DNA from: an uncultured Collinsella sp.
Lineage (GTDB): Bacteria > Actinomycetota > Coriobacteriia > Coriobacteriales > Coriobacteriaceae
Direction: 5' to 3'
NCBI GenBank assembly: GCA_900549555.1
Contig: UROO01000061.1
Location: 1 to 11,017, forward strand
Length of the DNA stretch: 11,017 nucleotides
The notes under the pieces are model-generated. The model was not told the origin of the DNA. It was given only the letters and a program-made list of their open reading frames with translations, and ran no database searches. Made by a program: the position numbers and the translations under genes. Below, in pieces: positions 1-6,068 of the stretch. Within the stretch, counting starts at the first letter, position 1. Each line of letters starts with the position of its first letter.

Positions 1-49
1 ACGAGATAGGAGTCCGTCTCGTGGGCTCGGAGATGTGTATAAGAGACAG
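1..49 (+). other. Nextera i7 adapter (non-genomic)
   Basis: Bases 1-7 match the end of the Illumina P7 oligo, 8-15 (AGGAGTCC) match the reverse complement of the N705 index GGACTCCT, 16-30 are the Nextera read-2 linker, and 31-49 are the Tn5 mosaic end AGATGTGTATAAGAGACAG. The same block recurs inverted at the far end of the window. This is library adapter left on the contig, not chromosome. Read in the frame of the next feature it encodes the known contaminant peptide DVYKRQ. Confidence 0.98.
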
Positions 50-76
50 GTCGTCTGGTATTACGTAACGGGCTAA
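50..76 (+). CDS. Possible C-terminal tail of a truncated plus-strand gene
   Basis: The first genomic bases read GTC GTC TGG TAT TAC GTA ACG GGC TAA, giving VVWYYVTG and a stop. The peptide is aromatic-rich and looks protein-like, and a long hairpin follows 22 bases after the stop, as expected at a gene end. The body of the gene lies left of the contig, so no family can be named. With only eight codons this could be chance. The upstream codons in this frame come from the adapter and must not be translated as part of the protein. Confidence 0.3.
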   Translation, partial: VVWYYVTG

Positions 77-98
77 ATGCCTCGACATAACACGTCAA

Positions 99-136
99 AC
101 GGGCGGTTCGGACAAACATCCGAGCCGCCCGTCTTT
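99..136 (+). terminator. Stem-loop, candidate terminator
   Basis: A 14-bp stem (99-112 pairing with 119-132, one G-T wobble, otherwise perfect) closes a six-base loop CAAACA. The stem is very GC-rich and is followed on the plus strand by CTTTA, a short T tract. On the minus strand the tail is TTGACG. It best fits the end of the plus-strand gene entering from the left, and may work weakly in both directions. Confidence 0.55.
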
Positions 137-189
137 ATGCGAACGGGACGCAGTTTCTCGCCTTGTGCGCCTTCCTCGGCAGGCTCTGC

Positions 190-227
190 AAACAAAAAAC
201 CGGCTGGAACGAGAATTCCAACCGGTT
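190..227 (-). terminator. Intrinsic terminator of the fbp-GtrA block
   Basis: On the minus strand, the arm at 216-226 pairs with 199-209 (11 positions, one mismatch, six-base loop) and is followed by a run of six T and then GTTTG (plus bases 192-199 are an A run). It lies 27 bases after the stop of the last GtrA gene. This is a textbook rho-independent terminator for minus-strand transcription. Confidence 0.88.
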
Positions 228-253
228 ATACCTTCAAGCAAATGCCGAACAAA

Positions 254-661
254 CTACGACTGCGCGCCCTCGAGGAAAAAGCGGCGGCTAAAGTAGTTGT
301 ACCAGGTGACCAAGAACGTGGCGATGGCCTTCATGGCCTGGTAGCCGATGCTCAAAAACGTGACGCCCACAAACATGTACAGGTCGTTGAGGCCCAAACC
401 GATCACCGACAGGATGGTGAAGATCGTGAACTCGCGCTTGCGGCTCATGCCCTCGCGATGGTCGAACACGTACTTCATGCTGAGCCAGTAGTTGACCACG
501 ACAGACGTGGTAAACGAGATCGTGGTGCTCATCAAAAAGTCGAGGTGGAACAGCTCGACGAGCGCAATGAGCATGCCCCAGTCGATGCCAAAGGAGATAA
601 GACCCACGACAGCGAACTTGAGGAACTGCTTGGTATGAGGTTGTGCCAGTGCCTTGCGCAC
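254..661 (-). CDS. GtrA-family small membrane protein (distal copy)
   Basis: GtrA-like proteins are about 130-residue, four-helix inner-membrane proteins, thought to help move lipid-linked sugars for cell-surface glycosylation; the substrate here is unknown. With the GTG start at 661 the protein has 135 residues. Hydrophobic segments lie near residues 12-35, 41-60, 78-100 and 107-125. Family signatures are KFAVVGLISFGID near the N-terminus, NYWLSMKYVF (57-66), REF (77-79) and a basic FSRRFFLEG tail. The frame stays open upstream to a TTG at 742, but that adds 27 hydrophilic residues with no ribosome site. GTG 661 gives the normal family length and has a weak GGA about ten bases upstream. It is the last gene before the terminator and is paralogous to the next gene upstream. 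The start is uncertain; the family call is firm. Confidence 0.85.
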   Translation of the reverse strand: MRKALAQPHTKQFLKFAVVGLISFGIDWGMLIALVELFHLDFLMSTTISFTTSVVVNYWLSMKYVFDHREGMSRKREFTIFTILSVIGLGLNDLYMFVGVTFLSIGYQAMKAIATFLVTWYNYFSRRFFLEGAQS

Positions 662-882
662 GTAATCACATCCAATGCGTTGATGAATCGAGCAACGAGA
701 TACTTTAGAGCTTTTGCATGGGAAACGTAAGGTCTTTGGCAAGAACTATACGAACTCGCCAAATATTCAAGAGGTAATCCGCAAACGTTGCAAATCTTCC
801 CGCAAACGAGCAGGGCCCACGAACAACGCAGTGCTCGACCTGCGTCATCCGCAGGTCCCCGTAGCTGTGCGGGAAAGTCGAG
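662..882 (-). other. Spacer between the two GtrA genes
   Basis: This 221-base stretch has no convincing gene. It holds a 7-bp GC hairpin at 838-856 (ACCTGCG / CGCAGGT, five-base loop, no T tract). It also holds a 14-base block at 708-721 identical to the start region of the upstream GtrA gene (see findings). The upstream extension of the distal GtrA frame (662-742) shows no family similarity. Confidence 0.5.
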
Positions 883-1278
883 CTACTTGGTCTCGTCGCC
901 CTCCAGGAAGATCTTTCGGGTCACAAAGTTGTAGACCATAACCAGCGCGGTGGCGCAAATCTTGGCGATATTGGCCTCGAGCCCCAGGCCGGCGTTGAGG
1001 GCCAGCACGATGCCGTCGTTGAGAGCCAAGCCGATCACGGACAGCACGACAAAGATAATGAACTCGCGGCGGCGGCTCATGCCCTCCTTGTGCGCAAACA
1101 CGTACTTCATGCTCGCGACGTAGTTAAAGATGAGCGAGACGATAAAGCCGCTGGTATTGGCGATCAGGATATTAAGGCCCAGGCCGTAGTGGAGCAGATT
1201 CATGATGCCAAAGTCGATGACCGTGGCGACGACGCCGACGACGCCAAACTTCATGATCTGCGCAAGGAGCTTTTGCAT
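883..1278 (-). CDS. GtrA-family small membrane protein (proximal copy)
   Basis: This 131-residue protein has the four-helix layout of the GtrA family: hydrophobic segments at about 8-30, 36-56, 73-95 and 101-120. It shows the signatures FGVVGVVATVIDFG (11-24), NYVASMKYVF (52-61), REF (71-73) and a basic VTRKIFLEG end. The ATG at 1278 was chosen because AAGGCAGG lies just upstream at good spacing. A TTG at 1341 keeps the frame open but would add 21 residues not expected in the family. The central block SMKYVF-x-H-x-EGMSR-x-REF is nearly identical to the distal copy, indicating a tandem duplication. The likely role is membrane transfer of lipid-linked sugar; no glycosyltransferase gene is visible beside it to define the substrate. 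It starts 78 bases after the fbp stop and may be read through from fbp. Confidence 0.87.
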   Translation of the reverse strand: MQKLLAQIMKFGVVGVVATVIDFGIMNLLHYGLGLNILIANTSGFIVSLIFNYVASMKYVFAHKEGMSRRREFIIFVVLSVIGLALNDGIVLALNAGLGLEANIAKICATALVMVYNFVTRKIFLEGDETK

Positions 1279-1356
1279 GGTACCTGCCTTAGGGTGGCGC
1301 CGGAGCGCCGCGGGGATGACAAACTCAGCAAGTTTAGCCAATCCCCGCAGGCGGGG

Positions 1357-3273
1357 CTAGGCGCGCTCCTCGATAGCACCGTTTCTATATGCATCGAGCA
1401 GTTGGCGCAGGTCCTGGATCTGGCTGCGAATCTTGACGCCGGTATCGGTGTCGCTCACCATGCGGCGCCGGTCGGCCTCGTCAAAGCGGTTGGTCTCGCT
1501 TTCGATGTCGATGTTGCGGGTGAGCGCTTCGGCAACCGTTGTAAAGGCCTGGTGCGACTTGAGGCGGCATCCGCGCGAGCTCGAGATGAGCGTGTAGCCG
1601 GCGATGCCTGTTTTGGGATGGTAGGCGCGACAGAAACCGCCATCGATGACCAGCAACTTACCGTTGGCGCGGATGGGCTGCTCGCCCTTGGTGGTCTTGA
1701 CCGGGGTGTGGCCGTTGATGATGTGGCCCGTCGGCGAGCAGGCCATGGGTGCGACGCCAAACTCGCGCATGATATCGTCGCAAACGGACGAGGACGTGGT
1801 GAGCGTATAGTACGGGTCCATCGGCTCGACCCACGTGCTCTTGTCGGCGATGTAGGCGCGCTCGAACGTGCGCACCACGCGTCCGCTGGCGGGTGAGTTA
1901 AAGCCGATCCACAGGTACCACATCCAGTCGAGGGCATCGCGGTCGCCGACGCGCCAGGCGCGGCGGGCGATATAGTCGCAAAAATCAAAATAATCGCGCC
2001 CGGCGTGCCAGGTGCCCAGGCAATTCATGCTGCTAAAGGTGCCGTCTTCGTTGAGCGGCACGCAGCCGTGGAACAGCAGGTTGCCGTTGGCGACCTTATA
2101 CATGGAGCCGTGGGTATAGAGGAAATCGATGTGGCGATGCAGGTGATCGGCGGTGACAAACTCGGACACGAGTTTGTCGATGATGTGCTGCTCCTCGGGC
2201 GTGAGCGTGTAGGGGTCCGCCGGATCGACGGTGGGGAAGTCGTTGGTCGTGAGCGGCCACACGCTGCCGTCGGCAAGCGTGACTGTGCCGGCGTCGTGAT
2301 CGATCTTGTCGAGCAGCAGGCGGTCGGCCATGTCGAACTCGGGGTGGCGCTGGATAATCTGGCCCTCGAGCTTAAAGAGCAGGACATTAATGGCTTTGAT
2401 CAGCGGGCTGACGGACTCGCCGGCGGTATAGGTGGCGTCGGCGAAGGCGACAAGCTCGCGCAGCGAGATGCCATAGTCGTTCTCGAGAATCTCGTAGTTG
2501 TCATAGCGAAGGTTGTTGCGCAGCACCGTGGCGATGCAGGCGGGCTCACCGGCCGCAGCGCCCATCCACAGCAGATCGTGGTTACCCCACTGAATATCGA
2601 GCGAATGATAGGTGAGCAGGCGGTCCATAATCTTGGCCGCACCGCCGCCACGGTCGAAGATGTCGCCCACCAAGTGCAGGTGGTCGACGGCGAGGCGCTT
2701 GATGAGCGAGGCAAGCGACTCGATAAAGTCGTCGGCGCTGGCGGTCTCCAAGATGGATTCGATAATGCGCTCGTGATAACGCACGCGGTAGTTGTTCTCG
2801 TCTGGATGTGTGTGCAGCAACTCGTCGATGATGTAGGCGTAATCACGCGGGATGGCCTTACGCACCTTGGAGCGGGTGTAGCGACTCGAAAGCGAGCGGG
2901 CAACCACAATGAGCTGGTCGAGCATGGTCTTGTACCAGGTGGGCGAGTCCTCGCGCCGGCTGCGGACAAGATCGATCTTCTCGCGCGGATAGTAGATGAG
3001 CGTGCACAGCTCGCCCTTTTCGTCAAAGGAGAGCGTGTCGCCAAAGATCTCGTCGACATGCTCGCGTACGACGCCCGAGCAGTTGTTGAGGATGTGCATA
3101 AAGGCTTCGTACTCGCCATGCACATCGCTCATAAAATGCTCGGTGCCCTTGGGTAGGTTGAGGATGGCCGAGAGGTTGATGATTTCGGTAAATGCGGATT
3201 GCTCGGTGGGGAACTGTCTCGACAGCAGGCGCAGATACTTGAAGTCTTGCGGATTGCGATCGAATGCGACCAT
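1357..3273 (-). CDS. fbp: Fructose-1,6-bisphosphatase, class III
   Basis: The enzyme hydrolyses fructose-1,6-bisphosphate to fructose-6-phosphate, the committing step of gluconeogenesis, in the cytoplasm. It is 638 residues, close to the usual length of the class III family known from Firmicutes, which uses a metallophosphoesterase fold unlike the E. coli enzyme. Metal-site motifs are in order: SDVHGEYEAF (49-58), GDIFDRGG (203-210) and GNHD (230-233). A conserved C-terminal block contains NGHTPVKTTKGEQP (520-533), IDGGFCRAYHPKTGIAGYTL and a SHQAF stretch. The ATG at 3273 is preceded by GGAAGG at six bases. The frame continues open upstream to 3852 through non-coding leader, and that extension is rejected. 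A 10-bp inverted repeat sits in its leader (3301-3330). A short hairpin without a T tract (1343-1356) follows the stop, so transcription probably continues into the GtrA genes. Confidence 0.96.
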   Translation of the reverse strand: MVAFDRNPQDFKYLRLLSRQFPTEQSAFTEIINLSAILNLPKGTEHFMSDVHGEYEAFMHILNNCSGVVREHVDEIFGDTLSFDEKGELCTLIYYPREKIDLVRSRREDSPTWYKTMLDQLIVVARSLSSRYTRSKVRKAIPRDYAYIIDELLHTHPDENNYRVRYHERIIESILETASADDFIESLASLIKRLAVDHLHLVGDIFDRGGGAAKIMDRLLTYHSLDIQWGNHDLLWMGAAAGEPACIATVLRNNLRYDNYEILENDYGISLRELVAFADATYTAGESVSPLIKAINVLLFKLEGQIIQRHPEFDMADRLLLDKIDHDAGTVTLADGSVWPLTTNDFPTVDPADPYTLTPEEQHIIDKLVSEFVTADHLHRHIDFLYTHGSMYKVANGNLLFHGCVPLNEDGTFSSMNCLGTWHAGRDYFDFCDYIARRAWRVGDRDALDWMWYLWIGFNSPASGRVVRTFERAYIADKSTWVEPMDPYYTLTTSSSVCDDIMREFGVAPMACSPTGHIINGHTPVKTTKGEQPIRANGKLLVIDGGFCRAYHPKTGIAGYTLISSSRGCRLKSHQAFTTVAEALTRNIDIESETNRFDEADRRRMVSDTDTGVKIRSQIQDLRQLLDAYRNGAIEERA

Positions 3274-3300
3274 GAAGCACCTTCCGATGTGGTTGGTAAA

Positions 3301-3330
3301 ACTGATAAACAGCGTCAAACGTTTATCAGT
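3301..3330 (-). repeat. Perfect 10-bp inverted repeat in fbp leader
   Basis: ACTGATAAAC (3301-3310) and GTTTATCAGT (3321-3330) are perfect inverted copies with a ten-base spacer, placing the half-site centres 20 bases apart, about two helical turns. It lies 28 bases before the fbp start codon. As RNA on the minus strand it forms a stem followed directly by TTTT. It could be an operator for fbp or an AT-rich attenuator-like hairpin; sequence alone does not decide. Confidence 0.6.
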
Positions 3331-3490
3331 ATGCGCCGCTTTTGTTTCGATTGGGGATGGGAGATCGAATTGTTGGCCGAACGGTTTGGTAAATCGATTT
3401 AGTTGAGGTGGATATGGCGGTTGAGTGGAGACGCAGGGTCGTTTTTGCAGACGCATGCCTCCGGGATCGATAGAGATGATGGCGGTAAAG

Positions 3491-3531
3491 ATGTTCACTA
3501 TCTTTGGTTCAATTTGGTAAATAGTGGACAT
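3491..3531. repeat. 11-bp dyad upstream of degV
   Basis: ATGTTCACTAT (3491-3501) and ATAGTGGACAT (3521-3531) are inverted copies differing at one position that still allows a G-T pair. The spacer is 19 bases and contains TTTGG twice. The right arm ends about 27 bases before the degV -10 hexamer, so it covers the region around and upstream of -35. It fits a transcription-factor operator; a decayed insertion-element end is an alternative. Confidence 0.5.
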
Positions 3532-3554
3532 TTGTACCGTATTCACGCTTGCTG

Positions 3555-3563
3555 TGCAATAAT
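3555..3563 (+). promoter_or_regulatory. Extended -10 promoter for degV
   Basis: TGCAATAAT contains the extended -10 TG (3555-3556) and the hexamer AATAAT, one base from TATAAT. A TTGTAC lies at 3532-3537 but the 20-base spacing is long, so the TG element probably substitutes for a good -35. Transcription would begin near 3570, leaving a leader of about 20 bases with AAGGAG at 3580-3585. Confidence 0.55.
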
Positions 3564-3591
3564 TTACGCAGCAATGAGTAAGGAGCCTCAT

Positions 3592-4482
3592 ATGAGTGAT
3601 TTTGTCCTGACCTGTGAATCCGCCGCCGATCGAACCCGTGAGTTCTTTGCGTCGCGCAATATTTCTGTCGTGTGCTTTCATTACGAGATCGACGATGTTG
3701 TCTATACGGACGATCTGTATCAGTCGATTACGCCGGACGAGTTTTTTGCCCAGATTGCCGCGGGCGCTATGCCCAAGACGTCTCAGGTGAGCGTGGGTGA
3801 GTACGAGGAGTTTTGGGAGCCGTTCGTTGCCGAGGGTAAAGACGTGCTGCACTTGACGTTGTCATCAGGTATTTCGGGCACGTATGGATCGGCCTGCGTT
3901 GCGGCGCAGATGCTCGCGGATCGCTATCCCCAGGGCGGCAAGGTGCGCGTCATCGATTCGCTGGCGGCGTCTTCGGGCTTTGGCCTGCTGGCGGAATGTG
4001 CCGCCGACGTTCGCGATAGCGGCGCTTCACTCGACGAGACGGCAGCTTGGATTGAGGAGCATAAACTCAACCTTCACCACTGGTTTTTCTCGACCGATCT
4101 GTCGAGCTACCTGCGCGGTGGTCGCATTTCGGCCGCGAGTGCAATCATCGGCACGGCGCTCAAGATTTGCCCGCTCATGACGGTCGATTGCGAAGGTGAG
4201 CTGGCGCCGCGTGAGAAGATTCGCACCAAGAAGCGCGCGATCTCCGAGATGGCCAAGACCGTGATGGCGCATGTACAGGACGGCGCGAACTATTCGGGCA
4301 AGTGCATCATGTCGCACTCGGCGTGCCGCGAGGACGCCGAGGCTGTTGTGGCGCTGATAGAGGAACAGGTTCCGCAGCTCAAAGGCAAGATTGAGATCAA
4401 TAGCATCGGTGCTCTGATTGGCTCGCATACCGGTCCTGGCACGGTGGCCGTCTTCTTTATGGGCGACAAGCGCGTGGACTAA
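3592..4482 (+). CDS. DegV-family fatty-acid-binding protein
   Basis: DegV/FakB proteins hold one fatty acid in a deep pocket and, in Firmicutes, present it to the kinase FakA to make acyl-phosphate for phospholipid synthesis; the ligand here is not known. The protein has 296 residues, a typical length. Family motifs are TSQVSVGEYEEF (63-74), LSSGISGTY (90-98, a fatty-acid carboxylate-binding segment), IDSLAASSGFGLL (121-133), LRGGRISAASAIIGTALKI (174-192) and GSHTGPG (277-283). ATG 3592 follows AGGAG by six bases. An in-frame ATG at 3574 lies upstream of that ribosome site and is rejected. The gene is monocistronic, with its own promoter and a convergent neighbour. No fakA-like kinase gene lies in the window. 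Confidence 0.93.
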   Translation: MSDFVLTCESAADRTREFFASRNISVVCFHYEIDDVVYTDDLYQSITPDEFFAQIAAGAMPKTSQVSVGEYEEFWEPFVAEGKDVLHLTLSSGISGTYGSACVAAQMLADRYPQGGKVRVIDSLAASSGFGLLAECAADVRDSGASLDETAAWIEEHKLNLHHWFFSTDLSSYLRGGRISAASAIIGTALKICPLMTVDCEGELAPREKIRTKKRAISEMAKTVMAHVQDGANYSGKCIMSHSACREDAEAVVALIEEQVPQLKGKIEINSIGALIGSHTGPGTVAVFFMGDKRVD

Positions 4483-4544
4483 CGTTCGTGGGCTGGCTGA
4501 CGGTTTTAACGGCTGCGCCTGTCCCTCCTGACATTCGATAACAG

Positions 4545-4580
4545 AAAAAGGCCCGTCCCGTTGTTTGCGGGACGGGCCTT
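4545..4580 (-). terminator. Strong intrinsic terminator between convergent genes
   Basis: A perfect 13-bp stem (4548-4560 with 4568-4580) with a seven-base loop TTGTTTG. Read on the minus strand the stem ends in a T run (plus A run 4545-4549) and then CTGTT, ten bases past the stop of the TIM-barrel gene. On the plus strand the tail CCTTGCTGTT is poorer, but it could also stop degV transcription. Confidence 0.88.
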
Positions 4581-4590
4581 GCTGTTGCGG

Positions 4591-5682
4591 CTAGCGTTTC
4601 TTTCCGCGGAAGAAGAAACCGTGCAGCGAGGGCTTGAGTCCGCGGTTGGCGCGACGCTCCTCGATATGATCGTGGATCGAAGCGACGCGTTCGATGACTT
4701 CGTCGGGGATTGGCACATCGGGATTCATGTTCTCGACCTGGCTGACCTCGGCGGCGGCGACCTGGTCGATAATGGGCACATCGTCGCGCGAGATGACGGG
4801 CGTGGCGTCTTCCTTCATCTTGCGATAGCGCTGCATCATATCGGTCTGCAGCTGCTGTGCCGAAGGCGGCGTCCAGATGATGGCGTTGGCGCCGGCGGCG
4901 ATGGTTTCACGGATGCTCTCGGGCGTCTTGCCGCCCGGAGCGATGAGCGGCAAGTTGGGATAGTGCTCGCGCAGCTCGCGCAGGACCTGGGGCGTGTTCT
5001 TGCCGGCCGCGATGTTGAGGATCTTGGCTCCGGCGCGCACCTTGGCATGAGCATCGTCGTCGCAGCGAACGACCGTGGCGATTACGGGGATGTCGGCGAT
5101 GTTGGTGATGTGCTCGACCATCTCGGCGGTGGCGGGGGAGTTGACCACGCAGCCCGCCGCACCCTGCATCTCGGAGACGGCCGCCATCTGCACGGAACGC
5201 TTACCGGTGGTGGTGCCGCCGCCAACGCCCACAAAGACCGGGCACTCGGCAACGGTCAGCAGCGCCTGCGTAATGGCGGGCTGCGGCGTGAAGGGGTAGA
5301 CGGCAAACACGGCGTCGGCATTGGAATTGCGGATGACCGCCACGTCGGTGGTGTAGATGAGCGATTTGATGCGGCGACCAAAGAGCGTAAAACCGCTGGC
5401 CTCCTCGATCTCATCGGGCATACGGAGGGCCGCCTTGCGCAGGCGCCCGTCGATGGGCAGCGGCTCCATGGGCAAGAGGCCGTTGGGAGTTACGGCCACC
5501 TGGGGCTCGGTAAATTCGTCTGCAAGCTCTACCTCGGAGAAGTCGACCGAGGCGACGATGTCCTCGTGAACCTCGGCGGGAACATCGATGGGGGCTTGGT
5601 CGTTCGTCGCGGCAGGCGTATCGAAGGAGCTGGTGGCGACAAAGGCGTCGACGCGCTCGTTTAGGTCGTTGAGAGAATCCAT
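4591..5682 (-). CDS. TIM-barrel protein of unassigned function, with N-terminal extension
   Basis: The 363-residue protein has a central (beta/alpha) barrel at roughly 98-290. It shows repeated strand-loop units: VFVGVGGGTTTGKRS (149-163), GAAGCVVNSPATAEMVE (174-190), IPVIATVVR (198-206), AGAKILNIAAGKNTP (217-231), LPLIAPGGKTPESI (244-257) and AGANAIIWTPPS (263-274). The late glycine-rich loops resemble phosphate- or flavin-binding loops of nitronate monooxygenase, IMP dehydrogenase and KDPG-aldolase-type barrels. From memory, relatives are labelled only hydrolase or hypothetical; I cannot assign a reaction. Residues 1-60 form an acidic, Ala/Asp/Glu-rich leader without a signal peptide. The last 30 residues are charged and end in the basic sequence FFFRGKKR. 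No catalytic Cys of GuaB is evident. The ATG at 5682 has a weak GGA upstream. It is a single gene closed by its own terminator. Confidence 0.8.
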   Translation of the reverse strand: MDSLNDLNERVDAFVATSSFDTPAATNDQAPIDVPAEVHEDIVASVDFSEVELADEFTEPQVAVTPNGLLPMEPLPIDGRLRKAALRMPDEIEEASGFTLFGRRIKSLIYTTDVAVIRNSNADAVFAVYPFTPQPAITQALLTVAECPVFVGVGGGTTTGKRSVQMAAVSEMQGAAGCVVNSPATAEMVEHITNIADIPVIATVVRCDDDAHAKVRAGAKILNIAAGKNTPQVLRELREHYPNLPLIAPGGKTPESIRETIAAGANAIIWTPPSAQQLQTDMMQRYRKMKEDATPVISRDDVPIIDQVAAAEVSQVENMNPDVPIPDEVIERVASIHDHIEERRANRGLKPSLHGFFFRGKKR

Positions 5683-5830
5683 AGCGGTCCGTTTCTATGT
5701 TGTGCGGTCGGCAGTGTATGACCGGCGCTGCGAGTGCTAAATCGTTTGACGAGTTGATTTTTCCCCGCCACTCCATCCGTTAGACTGAAGGCCGGCGAAC
5801 GTGAAGGAGCTGTGGTGGCGGGAATCGAGG

Positions 5831-5839
5831 TGCTATCTT
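5831..5839 (+). promoter_or_regulatory. Candidate extended -10 for the small membrane gene
   Basis: TGCTATCTT gives TG plus the hexamer TATCTT (four of six to TATAAT), about 35 bases before the start of the 56-codon gene. No clear -35 is seen. Another possible -10, TAGACT at 5781-5786, has poorly spaced -35-like sequences (TTGACG at 5746, TTGATT at 5754). The rest of the 5683-5873 spacer shows nothing I can name. Confidence 0.35.
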
Positions 5840-5873
5840 GAATGTCCCGTATACAAAAGAGAGGTGACGCGGT

Positions 5874-6044
5874 ATGGAATTCTCGGCAATGTTGGGCTCG
5901 ATTGGCCTATGCGTGGGCGCAATCGTTGCCGCCGCGGTCATCTACTTTGTGGTCACGGCCATTAAGGGCAAAAAGGTCGAGCGCAAGGAACGCGAGGCAC
6001 TTAAGCAGTGCCGTGACCAGCAGGACAGGCGCGCACGGCGATAG
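5874..6044 (+). CDS. Small single-pass membrane protein, 56 aa
   Basis: ATG at 5874 follows AGAGGTG at nine bases and opens a 57-codon frame ending in TAG. The peptide starts MEFSAMLGSIGLCVG. It has one hydrophobic segment at about residues 6-30 (Ala/Val/Ile-rich, with YFVVTAI at its end), then a strongly charged tail from KGKKVERKEREALKQ to DRRARR. Positive charge after the helix predicts an N-out, C-in topology. The codons are GC-biased as in neighbouring genes. It sits between divergent and convergent genes and ends only 24 bases before the stop of the methyltransferase gene. I do not recognise a family. The ribosome site, start and clean topology make it likely real. Confidence 0.65.
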   Translation: MEFSAMLGSIGLCVGAIVAAAVIYFVVTAIKGKKVERKEREALKQCRDQQDRRARR

Positions 6045-6068
6045 CTTGTTGAGTTTTGAATCCGTGCG

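Larger units (their letters stand above)
3274..3591. promoter_or_regulatory. Divergent fbp-degV regulatory region
   Basis: This 318-base spacer between two divergent genes contains no gene. The open frame running through it on the plus strand (from 3403) is only an upstream extension of degV. It holds the fbp leader repeat, a second dyad at 3491-3531 and the degV promoter, each listed separately. I could not find a convincing -35/-10 pair for fbp; the segment 3331-3490 shows nothing else that I can name. Confidence 0.6.

Noticed and set aside
77..730. Plus-strand open frame covering the distal GtrA gene
   Set aside because: It crosses two terminator-like hairpins and is antisense to a recognisable GtrA protein.
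2005..3156. Plus-strand open frame (383 codons) antisense to fbp
   Set aside because: The opposite strand encodes an unmistakable class III FBPase.
3403..3591. Upstream extension of degV
   Set aside because: Family length and the AAGGAG site both point to the ATG at 3592, and the extension contains the promoter.
3274..3852. Upstream extension of fbp to an 831-residue protein
   Set aside because: It would cover the regulatory spacer and the degV start; the ATG at 3273 has a strong ribosome site and gives the family length.
4561..5664. Plus-strand open frame (367 codons) antisense to the TIM-barrel gene
   Set aside because: Gly/Asp/His repeats typical of an antisense shadow; it runs through the terminator hairpin and has no ribosome site.
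5732..5740. GAGTGCTAA, a half of the HrcA-binding CIRCE element
   Set aside because: The partner TTAGCACTC is absent nine bases upstream (GTGTATGAC instead), so only a chance half-site.
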